DNA from: Alkalicoccus urumqiensis
Lineage (GTDB): Bacteria; Bacillota; Bacilli; Bacillales; Salisediminibacteriaceae
Length of the DNA stretch: 64,000 nt
NCBI RefSeq assembly: GCF_002993335.1
Contig: NZ_PVNS01000003.1
Location: 234,567 to 298,566 of the forward strand
Direction: 5' to 3'
Part shown: piece by piece, positions 55,998-64,000 of the stretch
Numbering within the stretch: the first letter of the stretch is position 1
Layout: each line of letters opens with the position of its first letter
Notes under the pieces: model-generated
What the model was told of the DNA's origin: nothing
Database searches by the model: none
The model's input: the letters and a program-made list of their open reading frames with translations, nothing else
Position numbers and translations under genes: made by a program

Positions 55998-56072
55998 GTT
56001 ATTCATCCTCCTGTTGCGTATCAGGTTACAGCTGACTTCTTCCCCGGAACGTTCTCCTTCAAACAAGAAAAA

Positions 56073-56735
56073 TTATCCGTCCATTAAAAACCGGAAGCAG
56101 GAATCAATATGCGCACTGGTGGAATCGAGCACGCCGGAAGCAGGCGGGACGGCCATCTGAAGCTCCGTGCAGCCGAGGAGCACTTCATCCCACGGCCCCT
56201 GCATCTGCTTCTGAATAAACCGCCGGGATACATCGGTCAGCGTCCCTGTCACAAGCTCTGTGAAAATAATCCGCTGCAGCCGCTCTCTGGCTGCGGCAGG
56301 CGGTATATGTACGTTCACCCCGCGTGCTTCAAGCGGCTCATGGTACAGCCTGGATGTCATCGTTTCCTCCGTCCCGAGAAGCAGCATGTCGGTCGTCTCC
56401 GGCTGAACATTTTCCAGCACGGCCTCCGTGATCGATAAAACGGGAAGCGGTGCCTGCGGCAGAAGCTCCTCCAGTGCGAGGTGTGCCGTGTTGGAGCAGA
56501 GTGCGCACGCGTCCGCACCGGCCGCGCGAAGCGAATGCAGCGCCGGGAGGAGGACCTCCGCCATCCCTTTTCGGTCTCCGTGCCGCTGCCGGTCCAGAAG
56601 CGCCGGGAAATCGACGTTCGTCATTACGACCGGCGCAGCGGAATAAGGACCGTACACCTTCTGCCAGCGCGTATTCAGCTCCCGGTAGTACACCGCTGAA
56701 GATTCCCAGCTCATGCCGCCAAGAAGTCCGAGCAT
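56073..56735 (-). CDS. Aspartate/glutamate racemase family protein
   Basis: 220 residues. The ATG overlaps the PilZ stop (ATGA read leftward); a GTG one codon earlier is possible. LLGGMSWESSAVYYRELN is the typical start, and the two catalytic cysteines are in CALCSNTAH (C80) and LLGCTELQM (near 190). It should interconvert D- and L-aspartate or a related amino acid. The fusion of its translation to a PilZ gene is unusual. Confidence 0.9.
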   Translation of the reverse strand: MLGLLGGMSWESSAVYYRELNTRWQKVYGPYSAAPVVMTNVDFPALLDRQRHGDRKGMAEVLLPALHSLRAAGADACALCSNTAHLALEELLPQAPLPVLSITEAVLENVQPETTDMLLLGTEETMTSRLYHEPLEARGVNVHIPPAAARERLQRIIFTELVTGTLTDVSRRFIQKQMQGPWDEVLLGCTELQMAVPPASGVLDSTSAHIDSCFRFLMDG

Positions 56736-57094
56736 CACGAAGACTGCTCCCGGGCAAACTGTTTCAGTGCAAACAGAATCGATCCTGTCTCTGTATCCTC
56801 CAGGAAATCGACGCCGTACAGCCAGCGGCCGGCCACCTGCTTTTTCCAGACGATGACGCCGGCCGGCTCAAGCTGGGTGCCGGCAATCGTCATATCAAAC
56901 GTCAGCTCACAGTCTTTCTCCGGCAGATCGAGCTCCGTCTGCAGACGGAGGCCGCCTGGACTCATATTCATGAGAACCCCACGGCCGTTTTTGGAGTGGT
57001 GTTCTTTACCTTTTAACCGGCTGATATAAAAACTCGTATCGTGCGGTGTACCGAATTCATAGCGGAATGCTTCCTGTCTTCGTCGGTTTGGCAT
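56735..57094 (-). CDS. PilZ domain protein
   Basis: 119 residues; AAAGGAG precedes the ATG. PilZ domains bind cyclic di-GMP through an N-terminal RxxxR and a later (D/N)xSxxG. Here NMSPGGLRL is clear, and the arginine element reads RRRQEAFRYEF, where the spacing is one residue longer than the standard motif. Binding is plausible given the active-looking cyclase at 38 kb but not certain. Confidence 0.82.
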   Translation of the reverse strand: MPNRRRQEAFRYEFGTPHDTSFYISRLKGKEHHSKNGRGVLMNMSPGGLRLQTELDLPEKDCELTFDMTIAGTQLEPAGVIVWKKQVAGRWLYGVDFLEDTETGSILFALKQFAREQSS

Positions 57095-57129
57095 AAAAGT
57101 GTCTCCTTTCCAAAGAGAACAGTCTCAGG

Positions 57130-58296
57130 TTACCGGGAGGCGTGAAATTCCCGGTGCACAGCGCGGCGGACATCTTCATTAACGGCGACATCCATCGCGG
57201 TAAGGGCAAGTGCTTTTGCAGTCAGCATCATCCCCTCGAAACCTTCGTCACTCAGCGCCGCCTCCCGGAAGGCATCGGTGTGCGGAATAATCGGTTTCGA
57301 TGAAATCTTTGTATACGGATGGAGAGCAGGGCACCGCTGGCTGACGTTACCCATGTCCAGCGAGCCGCTGCCATCTTCCTCTTCAAATATATCTTCCCGC
57401 CGGACGCCGAGCGTATGCAGCTGTTTCGTAAATACATTCGACAGCGCTTCATTTGTCTTCATGTCATCGTAGGAATATTCGTAGTTGCGTATTTCCACCG
57501 TGGCGCCGGTTGCCTGAGCGGCGGCACGGGCACATTCCTTCACTTTTTCCGCCAGCGGATTCAGGCTGCTCCGTTTGGCAGCCCGGACGTAAAACTGTGC
57601 CTGCGCAAACTCCGGAACGACGTTGGCGGCCGTGCCGCCGTGTGTAATGATGCCGTGCATCCGTACGTCCGGGGTGACGTGCTGGCGGAGCGCATTGACA
57701 CTGTGAAACAGCTGAAGCACCGCGTCGAGCGCATTAATCCCTGCTTCCGGTGCGGCAGCGGCGTGCGAGGATCGTCCGTGAAACGAAAATTCCACCGCGT
57801 CCATGGCAAGCGACGTGCCGCTTTTGACGTAATCGGAGGAAGGATGGGCCATCAATGCAGCATCGAGATGGTCGAACAGGCCGTCTTCTGCCATCGTAAC
57901 TTTGGCACCGTTTGTCTCCTCTGCAGGCGTGCCGAAGACGGTAATCGTCCCGCCGGTTTGTTCGACGATGGATTTGTAGCCGATCGCAGCGGCGGCGCTC
58001 TGGGTGCCGATGAGGTTGTGGCCGCAGGCGTGGCCGAGGCCGGGAAGGGCGTCGTATTCGGCGAGAAAACCGATGTGGGCGCCGGGCTTTTCAGCGGTGT
58101 AGACGGCTTTGAAGGCAGTCTCGGGCTGGCCGGGAAGGTCTTCGATGGTGAAGCCGTATGCTTCAAGCAGGGCGGTGAGTGCCTGTCTGGCTTCGTATTC
58201 TTCGTTCCCGAGTTCGGGATGGTGTCCGATGTGCTGGCTTGTTTCGTACAGCCTGCTTCGGGCGGATTCGATCGTATTGGTAATGGTTTCGCGCAT
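57130..58296 (-). CDS. M20 family amidohydrolase / peptidase
   Basis: 388 residues from the ATG whose complement is 58294-58296, preceded by AAAGGAGACC; a long upstream extension of the frame was rejected. Metal ligands are visible in GHACGHNLIGT and GTPAEETNGAK, and a dimerisation domain begins near FSFHGRSSHAAAAPEAG. It resembles the M20D group (p-aminobenzoyl-glutamate hydrolase and aminoacylase types) that removes acyl or amino acid groups. The substrate is unknown. Confidence 0.9.
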   Translation of the reverse strand: MRETITNTIESARSRLYETSQHIGHHPELGNEEYEARQALTALLEAYGFTIEDLPGQPETAFKAVYTAEKPGAHIGFLAEYDALPGLGHACGHNLIGTQSAAAAIGYKSIVEQTGGTITVFGTPAEETNGAKVTMAEDGLFDHLDAALMAHPSSDYVKSGTSLAMDAVEFSFHGRSSHAAAAPEAGINALDAVLQLFHSVNALRQHVTPDVRMHGIITHGGTAANVVPEFAQAQFYVRAAKRSSLNPLAEKVKECARAAAQATGATVEIRNYEYSYDDMKTNEALSNVFTKQLHTLGVRREDIFEEEDGSGSLDMGNVSQRCPALHPYTKISSKPIIPHTDAFREAALSDEGFEGMMLTAKALALTAMDVAVNEDVRRAVHREFHASR

Positions 58297-58455
58297 GGTG
58301 GACGGTCTCCTTTGGTGGGATTCTGATTCTACTTTACCGTAATTTCCTGCCGGCGGGCAAGCGGTGGCCGAAGGAGAGAAGTAGTAGGTTATTTTCTCCA
58401 AAAAAGGTATAATGAAAATAGTAAGAAAATTCATACAGAACAGGGAGCGGTGCGC

Positions 58456-59916
58456 ATGCTGGAGACGTATTCGATTGAAGATTTCTACGATGAGATGATG
58501 GCGGATGTGCGGAAGCCGCGGCCTCACTATGAGAAGTTTCACCGGATTCTTCTGGAAATGAACCAGGAAGAGCTGCATGAGAAGCATGAAACAGCGCAGC
58601 TGAGCTTTCTACGTCAGGGAATTACGTTTACGGTCTATCACGAGGAGGGCGGGACGGAGCGGACGATGCCGTTTGATTTTGTTCCGGTCATTATCGATGA
58701 TGAGCAGTGGAGCGGCATTGAAGCCGGAATAAAGCAGCGCGTGCGGGCGCTGAATTTGTTTCTCGAGGACGTGTATAACGAGGGCCGGATTTTACATGAG
58801 GGCATTGTGCCGCGCGGGGTGGTGGAAAACAATCAGTATTTCTACCGGAAGCAGGCGGGCGGCTTTGAGGTTCCGAATGATAATCGTATTTTTCTTGCCG
58901 GCATCGATCTGATCCGGGGTGACGAAGGGGTGTACCGGGTACTCGAGGACAATCTCCGCAATCCGTCGGGACTTTCCTACGTCTATCAGAACCGGTTCGT
59001 CATGAGGAAAGTTTTTCCGGAATTTTTCTTTGAGCACGATATCCGCACGCTGGAGCATCAGATGAGCCACCTGCACGAAGCACTCTTAAGCCACGTGCCG
59101 GAAAACAGTCCGTCGAAAAACGCGCCGCAGGCCGTTCTTTTAACGCCGGGAATGTATAATTCGGCCTATTACGACCACGTTTTCCTCGCGCAGCAGATGG
59201 GGATAGAGCTTGTAGAGGGAAGGGACCTTCTCGTAAAGGATAAAGCCGTCTACATGAAAACGGTCCGCGGCCTGCAGCGGGTGGATATTATTTACCGCCG
59301 CATTGACGACGATTTCATCGATCCGGAGGAATTCAATCCGGACTCGGAGCTCGGTGTGCCGGGGCTGATGGAGGCTTACCGGAACGGGAACGTAGCCATT
59401 TTGAATGGTGTCGGCAACGGCGTCGCAGATGATAAAGAAATTTACGCGTACGTCCCTGAGATGATCCGCTTCTATCTCGGCGAAGAGCCGATGATTCCGA
59501 ATGTCGATACGTATTTTCTCCGTGATGAGGACGTACGGCGCGATGTGCTCGGGCGTCTGGAGGAGCTCGTCGTCAAAAACGTCGGGGCCTCCGGCGGCTA
59601 CGATATGCTGATCGGACCACAGGCATCTCCGGAGCAGATCGAGCTGTTTAAGCAGAAAATTGAAGAGACCCCGGAGCAGTATATTGCCCAGCCGACGATC
59701 CAGCTTTCCAGAGCCCCTGCGTTTCAGAAGAAGCGGTTTTATCCGTGCCACGTCGACCTCCGTGTATTCGCAGTCGGCGGCGATGATTTCCACGTGCTTC
59801 CGGGCGGACTGACGCGTGTCGCACTCAAGGAAGGTTCGCTTGTCGTCAACTCCTCCCAGGGCGGCGGCGGAAAAGATACATGGGTACTAAAGAAGGGGGC
59901 GGTGCCGAATGCTTAG
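58456..59916 (+). CDS. Circularly permuted ATP-grasp protein
   Basis: 486 residues from the ATG at 58456, eight bases after AGGGAG; a GTG two codons earlier is too close to it. The family pattern is present: YNEGRILHEGIVPRGVVENN, GIDLIRGDEGVYRVLEDNLRNPSG, and KNVGASGGYDMLIGP. These proteins are predicted peptide or amide ligases. The next two genes complete a known three-gene cassette. Confidence 0.93.
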   Translation: MLETYSIEDFYDEMMADVRKPRPHYEKFHRILLEMNQEELHEKHETAQLSFLRQGITFTVYHEEGGTERTMPFDFVPVIIDDEQWSGIEAGIKQRVRALNLFLEDVYNEGRILHEGIVPRGVVENNQYFYRKQAGGFEVPNDNRIFLAGIDLIRGDEGVYRVLEDNLRNPSGLSYVYQNRFVMRKVFPEFFFEHDIRTLEHQMSHLHEALLSHVPENSPSKNAPQAVLLTPGMYNSAYYDHVFLAQQMGIELVEGRDLLVKDKAVYMKTVRGLQRVDIIYRRIDDDFIDPEEFNPDSELGVPGLMEAYRNGNVAILNGVGNGVADDKEIYAYVPEMIRFYLGEEPMIPNVDTYFLRDEDVRRDVLGRLEELVVKNVGASGGYDMLIGPQASPEQIELFKQKIEETPEQYIAQPTIQLSRAPAFQKKRFYPCHVDLRVFAVGGDDFHVLPGGLTRVALKEGSLVVNSSQGGGGKDTWVLKKGAVPNA

Positions 59917-60859
59917 CCGGGTTGCTGCAAGTTTATTCTGGATGGCGCGCAACATGGAGCGTGCGGAGAGCAATGCGCGCGTGCTGGAGTCGCGGCTTAT
60001 CAACGCGCTGGAATCCTCGGAATACGGCAAGCTCGCCACCGACGACTGGGAGGCGGTGCTGGAAATCTGCTCATCGGTCACAGAATACAGGAGTATGTAT
60101 GACGCGTGCGAGGCCCGCCCGATCGCCCAGTATATTACGTTTGATGCGAGAAATATCAACTCCATTGTCAACTGCCTGGAGAACGCACGTCACAACGCCC
60201 GCTCCGTCCGGGATAATATTCCCGAGGAGCTGTGGGAGCTGTTGAATGAACAGTACCTGACTCTCCGGGATGAGGAATTTTACGCGTGGTCCATCCGCGA
60301 TATTCAGGCATTTCTCCAGCAGACGAAGCGCCTTTCGTTTATGATTCAGGGAGTGATTGAATCTTCCATGCTCCGCGAAGAGCCGTATCATTTCATTAAA
60401 GTCGGCAAATGGATCGAACGTGCGGAGAAAACGGCGCGTGTGTTAAACGTCGTCTGTGAGAAAACGACGCAGCTGAAAGAAGAGACGCAGACGGATCATT
60501 ACTATTACTGGCTGAGCGCACTGCAGTTTTTAAACGGGTACGATGCATATTTGAAGCGGTTTCCGCCGACGATGGAACCGAAGCATGTGCTTCCGTTTCT
60601 CGTTTCCTACGAACAGTTTCCGCGTTCCATCGAATACTGCATGGACCACGTAAGAGAAGCGGTCATGCAGCTGGAAGGCGGGAAGGTATCCCATTATTCA
60701 GAGGAGCTGTTCCAGGCGCTTGATCACGTCACGGACGAATTTGTAAAAATGAAGTTCCAGCAGATGGACAGCGCGGACATCGGACCGTTTCTCGACCGGT
60801 TTCAGAACGACTGCAACCGGCTTGCATCTGTCTTTGCCAGCACGTACTATTTTGTCTGA
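59909..60859 (+). CDS. Alpha-E domain protein
   Basis: 316 residues, overlapping the ATP-grasp gene by 8 nt. All-helical, with the family start MLSRVAASLFWMARNMERAE and internal KVGKWIERAEKTARVL. This family nearly always accompanies the permuted ATP-grasp and a transglutaminase; its own activity is unknown. Confidence 0.93.
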   Translation: MLSRVAASLFWMARNMERAESNARVLESRLINALESSEYGKLATDDWEAVLEICSSVTEYRSMYDACEARPIAQYITFDARNINSIVNCLENARHNARSVRDNIPEELWELLNEQYLTLRDEEFYAWSIRDIQAFLQQTKRLSFMIQGVIESSMLREEPYHFIKVGKWIERAEKTARVLNVVCEKTTQLKEETQTDHYYYWLSALQFLNGYDAYLKRFPPTMEPKHVLPFLVSYEQFPRSIEYCMDHVREAVMQLEGGKVSHYSEELFQALDHVTDEFVKMKFQQMDSADIGPFLDRFQNDCNRLASVFASTYYFV

Positions 60860-60882
60860 AGGACAAAAGGAGCGTAAAATTG

Positions 60883-61737
60883 ATGAAATACCAGATTGAA
60901 CATACCAACGACTTCACCTATGAAACGATGGTCGACCAGAGCCTGAACCGGATCCGGCTCAAGCCGAGAACGGATGAATGCCAGCGTCTTCTTTCCTATA
61001 CACCCACCATCGAACCAGTGACCCTGACAAAAGAAAATACCGATATCTGGGGCAATACGGTGGAAAGCTTTTTTATCGCAGAGCCGCATCAGCGACTGCT
61101 CGTGAAAACGACGTCGGTTGTGAGCATTCAGAAAAGCCCGTTTGTGCGCATGGTGCAGTATACGCCCGAGATGGAAACGATTTTTAAATCGGACCTGTTC
61201 CGTTCCCACTATCTCGCATATCTTGCCGATACCGCTCCGACGTATATCCGGCCGGATCAGAAGGAGGAAGTAAAACGGGAGCTCGGCGATTTGTCGAACC
61301 CGGTGGAATGCGCCCTTTCCGTTCTCGACTTTGTCTACAGCCGCTTCAGCTACGATCCGGAGGCGACGAATGTATCCACCAGTGCGGTCGACGCGTTTGA
61401 TTTAAAGCGCGGCGTCTGCCAGGATTATGCCAACGTCATGCTTGGCATTCTCCGCGCCAAAGGACTTCCGGCACGCTACGTGAGCGGCTACCTCTATGTC
61501 GGGGAGAACTCGGCGCTCGTCGGCGACGCGGCGACGCACGCCTGGGTGGAAGTCATGATCCCGGGCATCGGCTGGGTCGGACTCGATCCGACAAACAACG
61601 TCGAAGCGCTGGAGCAGCACATCCGCGTCGGTGTCGGCCGCGATTACGAGGACACGAGCCCGGTACAGGGCGTCTACCGCGGCGGACAGCATACGCTGGA
61701 CGTGAAGGTGAGCGTCCAGCTGCTCGAGCAGCATTAA
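60883..61737 (+). CDS. Transglutaminase-like cysteine peptidase family protein
   Basis: 284 residues from the ATG at 60883, preceded by AAAGGAG; a TTG one codon earlier is the alternative. N-terminal beta domain (about 1-85), then the transglutaminase core with catalytic triad Cys179 (GVCQDYANVM), His219 (ATHAWVEV) and Asp235 (LDPTNN). With the two preceding genes it forms the ATP-grasp/alpha-E/transglutaminase set proposed to make and cleave peptide or isopeptide bonds. Confidence 0.93.
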   Translation: MKYQIEHTNDFTYETMVDQSLNRIRLKPRTDECQRLLSYTPTIEPVTLTKENTDIWGNTVESFFIAEPHQRLLVKTTSVVSIQKSPFVRMVQYTPEMETIFKSDLFRSHYLAYLADTAPTYIRPDQKEEVKRELGDLSNPVECALSVLDFVYSRFSYDPEATNVSTSAVDAFDLKRGVCQDYANVMLGILRAKGLPARYVSGYLYVGENSALVGDAATHAWVEVMIPGIGWVGLDPTNNVEALEQHIRVGVGRDYEDTSPVQGVYRGGQHTLDVKVSVQLLEQH

Positions 61738-61893
61738 CGCCCGCTGTTTTCCACTTTCTTTGTCAGAAAGGTGGATATTTCGGCTGCAGAAAGATATAAT
61801 CGGGAAAGCGATTACTGCAGCTTTTCTGAAGGGAGTCCGGATGCTGCAGCGCGGGCGGGACTCCCAACTTTGATGGAATAACGAGGGATAGGT

Positions 61894-62850
61894 ATGAATA
61901 AAGGAGTCGTAGAGAACATTTCGCCGTTTATGACCTTCTCCCGCGCGGAGTGGGCTGCGCTCCGGGAATCTTACTCGATGAAGATGGACCCGGAGGAGAT
62001 CCAGCAGGTAAAGGGGCTGAATGACGTCCTGAATATGGAGGAGATTGCAGATATTTACCTGCCGCTGACACGGCTTATCCATCTGCATGCGGATGCCTCC
62101 CAGGAGCTGTACCGGAGCCGTTCGATTTTCCTGAAGAAGCAGGAGAAAAAGGTGCCGTATATCATCGGCATCGCCGGAAGTGTCGCCGTCGGCAAGAGCA
62201 CGCTTGCCCGCGTACTGCGGACGCTTCTTTCCAAATGGGACCTTCATCCGAGAGTGGATCTTGTCACGACAGACGGATTTCTCTACCCGAATGCCGAGCT
62301 CGAGCGGCGCGGCATTATGGATAAAAAAGGATTCCCGGAAAGCTTCAACGTGGCAGCACTGCTCCGTTTTCTTGAAGAAGTAAAGTCCGGGAAGCCGCGT
62401 GTGGAAGCACCGGTATATTCCCACATTACGTACGATGTGAAGCCGGGCGAGGCGCAGGTTGTCGAACAGCCGGATATCGTTATTCTCGAAGGCATCAACG
62501 TGCTTCAGCCGCCGCGCCACAAAGGAGCGGATCCAGAAGAGGGCGTGTCGGTATCCGACTACTTCGATTTTTCCATTTACGTGGATGCCGATGAAGAGGA
62601 TGTGTTTTCCTGGTACATCGAACGGTTTAAGAAGCTCCGGGAAACGGCGTTCCGGAATCCCGACTCCTATTTCCGCAAGTATGCTGATTTGTCGGACGAA
62701 GAGGCGGAAGCCTTCGCCGCCGGCGTGTGGAACCGGATCAACCATCCGAACCTCGTAGAAAATATCCGGCCGACGAAAAACCGGGCGGACCTTATTCTCC
62801 GTAAAGGCGGACATCACCTCGTTAACCAGATTAAAATGAGAAAAATTTAG
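61894..62850 (+). CDS. coaA: Pantothenate kinase, type I
   Basis: 318 residues. It phosphorylates pantothenate, the first step of coenzyme A synthesis. P-loop GSVAVGKST (about 93-101), DLVTTDGFLYPN with the catalytic Asp, LEGINVLQ and the C-terminal IRPTKNRADLILRKG are all typical. CGAGGGATAGGT precedes the ATG. ridA follows after 10 nt. A plausible -10/-35 lies around 61770-61800, but I could not fix it. Confidence 0.96.
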   Translation: MNKGVVENISPFMTFSRAEWAALRESYSMKMDPEEIQQVKGLNDVLNMEEIADIYLPLTRLIHLHADASQELYRSRSIFLKKQEKKVPYIIGIAGSVAVGKSTLARVLRTLLSKWDLHPRVDLVTTDGFLYPNAELERRGIMDKKGFPESFNVAALLRFLEEVKSGKPRVEAPVYSHITYDVKPGEAQVVEQPDIVILEGINVLQPPRHKGADPEEGVSVSDYFDFSIYVDADEEDVFSWYIERFKKLRETAFRNPDSYFRKYADLSDEEAEAFAAGVWNRINHPNLVENIRPTKNRADLILRKGGHHLVNQIKMRKI

Positions 62851-62860
62851 GAGGGATACT

Positions 62861-63244
62861 GTGACAAAACACATCATTCACACAAATCTAGCGCCGGAAG
62901 CGATCGGCCCCTACTCCCAGGCGGTCGAAGTGGACGGATTTATTTATACTTCCGGACAGATCGGTCTCGATCCGGAATCCGGCGAGATGGTGGAAGGCTT
63001 GGAAAATCAGGCGCACCGCGTCATGAAAAACGTCATGGCGATTCTGAAAGCAGCCAGCTCTTCCAATGATGAAATTATTAAAACACTCATTTTCCTCCGC
63101 AACATCGAAGACTTTGCCGTTGTCAACGAGATCTACGCCTCGTACTTAAACGAACCGTATCCGGCACGCAGCGCGATCGAAATCTCCAAAATGCCGAAGG
63201 ATGCCCTTGTGGAGATCGAAGTGATTGCCAAAAAAGAAGCATAA
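62861..63244 (+). CDS. ridA: RidA family reactive-imine deaminase
   Basis: 127 residues; GTG start with TAGGAGGG upstream. It hydrolyses reactive enamine/imine intermediates. The key Arg103 is in YPARSAIEI, with GPYSQAVEVDGFIYTSGQ at the N-terminus. In a likely operon with coaA. Confidence 0.95.
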   Translation: MTKHIIHTNLAPEAIGPYSQAVEVDGFIYTSGQIGLDPESGEMVEGLENQAHRVMKNVMAILKAASSSNDEIIKTLIFLRNIEDFAVVNEIYASYLNEPYPARSAIEISKMPKDALVEIEVIAKKEA

Positions 63245-63251
63245 TTAGGTA

Positions 63252-63292
63252 AAGCCCTGATCTGCGGATTTCCACAGACCAGGGCTCTTTTT
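63252..63292 (+). terminator. Intrinsic terminator of coaA-ridA
   Basis: AAGCCCTG...CAGGGCT with an inner TCTG / CAGA pair, followed by CTTTTTCT. Confidence 0.88.
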
Positions 63293-63332
63293 CTACTGAC
63301 GGGCACAGCCAGCCGACGGCAGATGCACAGGA

Positions 63333-64000
63333 TGATAAAATAAACCAGGCAGATACCGCCTGGTCTTAAAAGCTAAGAGACGTTTGTTGAACAGGTACCC
63401 GCTTTCTGCCTGCACCTGCAGCCGTATGCGTTCCGGAGGGAATTCAAAAAGCGGAAGCGCCCTGCTTACGAGCGACCAGTCCTGGAAGACCTGCCGACGA
63501 AAGCTGATCTTCGCTTTCTTCGGCAGGGGTGAAGGAACCTCGAGCGAGTGGGTGCTGCAGCTGGACAATACTTCCATTACAAGAAGCACGGTTTCGCGCG
63601 ACCGCGCCGCATGGCAGAAAATCGCTGCCCTGCGGCTTAAACCAAAGGCCTGCTCCGCTCGTGCTTTCAGCCGCTTGACGCGGCGTGGATTTTCGCCTCG
63701 TTCGGATCCTCCTGGAGTCGACGGCCTCCGGTTTTCGGCAGGTAGGAAGAAAACACTTGTTAGAAGCGATCCCTTTTGCGCAAAGAATACTGTCATTCAA
63801 TCGAATTGGAAGAGACCATCATTACCTTATAAACATCGTTTCTGCTATAAATCCTTCGTATTTCATCTCTATATTTACTGCGCTTCGAAGCGTTCGGCAG
63901 AGACGCCGGTGGGATCAAGCGCAGTCGCCCGAAAAGCGGAAGCGCCCTGGTCACGAGCGACCAGTCCTGGAGGCCCTGCCGACGAAAGCTGCTCTTTGCT
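63333..64000. repeat. Mosaic dispersed repeat R3 (reverse orientation, runs off the window)
   Basis: Read on the minus strand it ends in the same terminator-like hairpin as R1 and R2 (63333-63370). It contains module 1 (about 63448-63567), module 2 (about 63575-63690), the R1-specific stretch (about 63690-63935) and the start of a second module 1 (63934 onward). No coding evidence. Confidence 0.85.

Overview
This window is chromosomal DNA of a Gram-positive member of the Bacillaceae. Ribosome binding sites are strong (AGGAGG type), start codons ATG/GTG/TTG, and many transcription units end in intrinsic terminators. The proteins are Bacillus-like (GltBD, HomThrCB, MetA, CoaA, QueF, AzoR). The DNA is moderately GC-rich. 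Several exported proteins (CHRD protein, peptide-binding lipoprotein) are very acidic, which suggests a halophilic or haloalkaliphilic species (an Alkalicoccus/Salisediminibacterium-like guess, not proven).

Layout. 1-3 kb: truncated ABC ATPase, succinate-semialdehyde-type dehydrogenase, acidic CHRD surface protein. 4-10.5 kb: glutamate synthase gltB and gltD, split by a tandem structured repeat. 10.7-18 kb: small membrane protein, Crp/Fnr regulator, acyl-CoA thioesterase, then a tightly overlapping CHY zinc finger / YnjBCD-like ABC importer / CDP-alcohol phosphotransferase operon, and an azoreductase. 18.6-24.7 kb: oligopeptide importer with a divergently encoded binding lipoprotein. 25-36 kb: aspartate-family amino acid genes (aspartokinase, metA, hom-thrC-thrB) mixed with a cytosolic alpha-amylase, HAD phosphatase, tRNA-Arg and DoxX. 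36-45 kb: acetamidase/formamidase-type protein, small membrane protein, then a five-gene c-di-GMP/exopolysaccharide signalling operon. 45-53 kb: FeS photolyase, DUF429, SDR, queF, then an rRNA methyltransferase-glnS operon behind a Gln-rich leader peptide and terminator. 53-55 kb: intact ISL3-family insertion. 55-63 kb: DJ-1/PfpI protein, racemase, PilZ, M20 hydrolase, ATP-grasp/alpha-E/transglutaminase cassette, coaA, ridA.

The most striking feature is non-coding. Nine intergenic arrays (near 3.3, 11.1, 18.2, 18.5, 31.1, 31.4, 45.4, 48.1 and 53.3 kb) each carry 7-10 copies of a 6-7 nt motif. Spacing is almost always exactly 21 nt, and in every array the step between unit 4 and unit 5 is 19 nt. 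Four motif classes occur: TGGTCCG/TGTTCCG, TGGCACG, GTGGCG (written CGCCAC on +) and GTGGGA(A/C). Copies of one class share position-specific variants, so each array is a descended unit and not a chance repeat. I know no described element with this architecture; the function is unknown.

A second dispersed class is mosaic: hairpin modules of about 100-125 nt assembled into 0.5-0.7 kb units ending in a terminator-like hairpin (24.7, 30.6 and 63.3 kb), with single modules elsewhere. These resemble interspersed repeats common in Bacillaceae.
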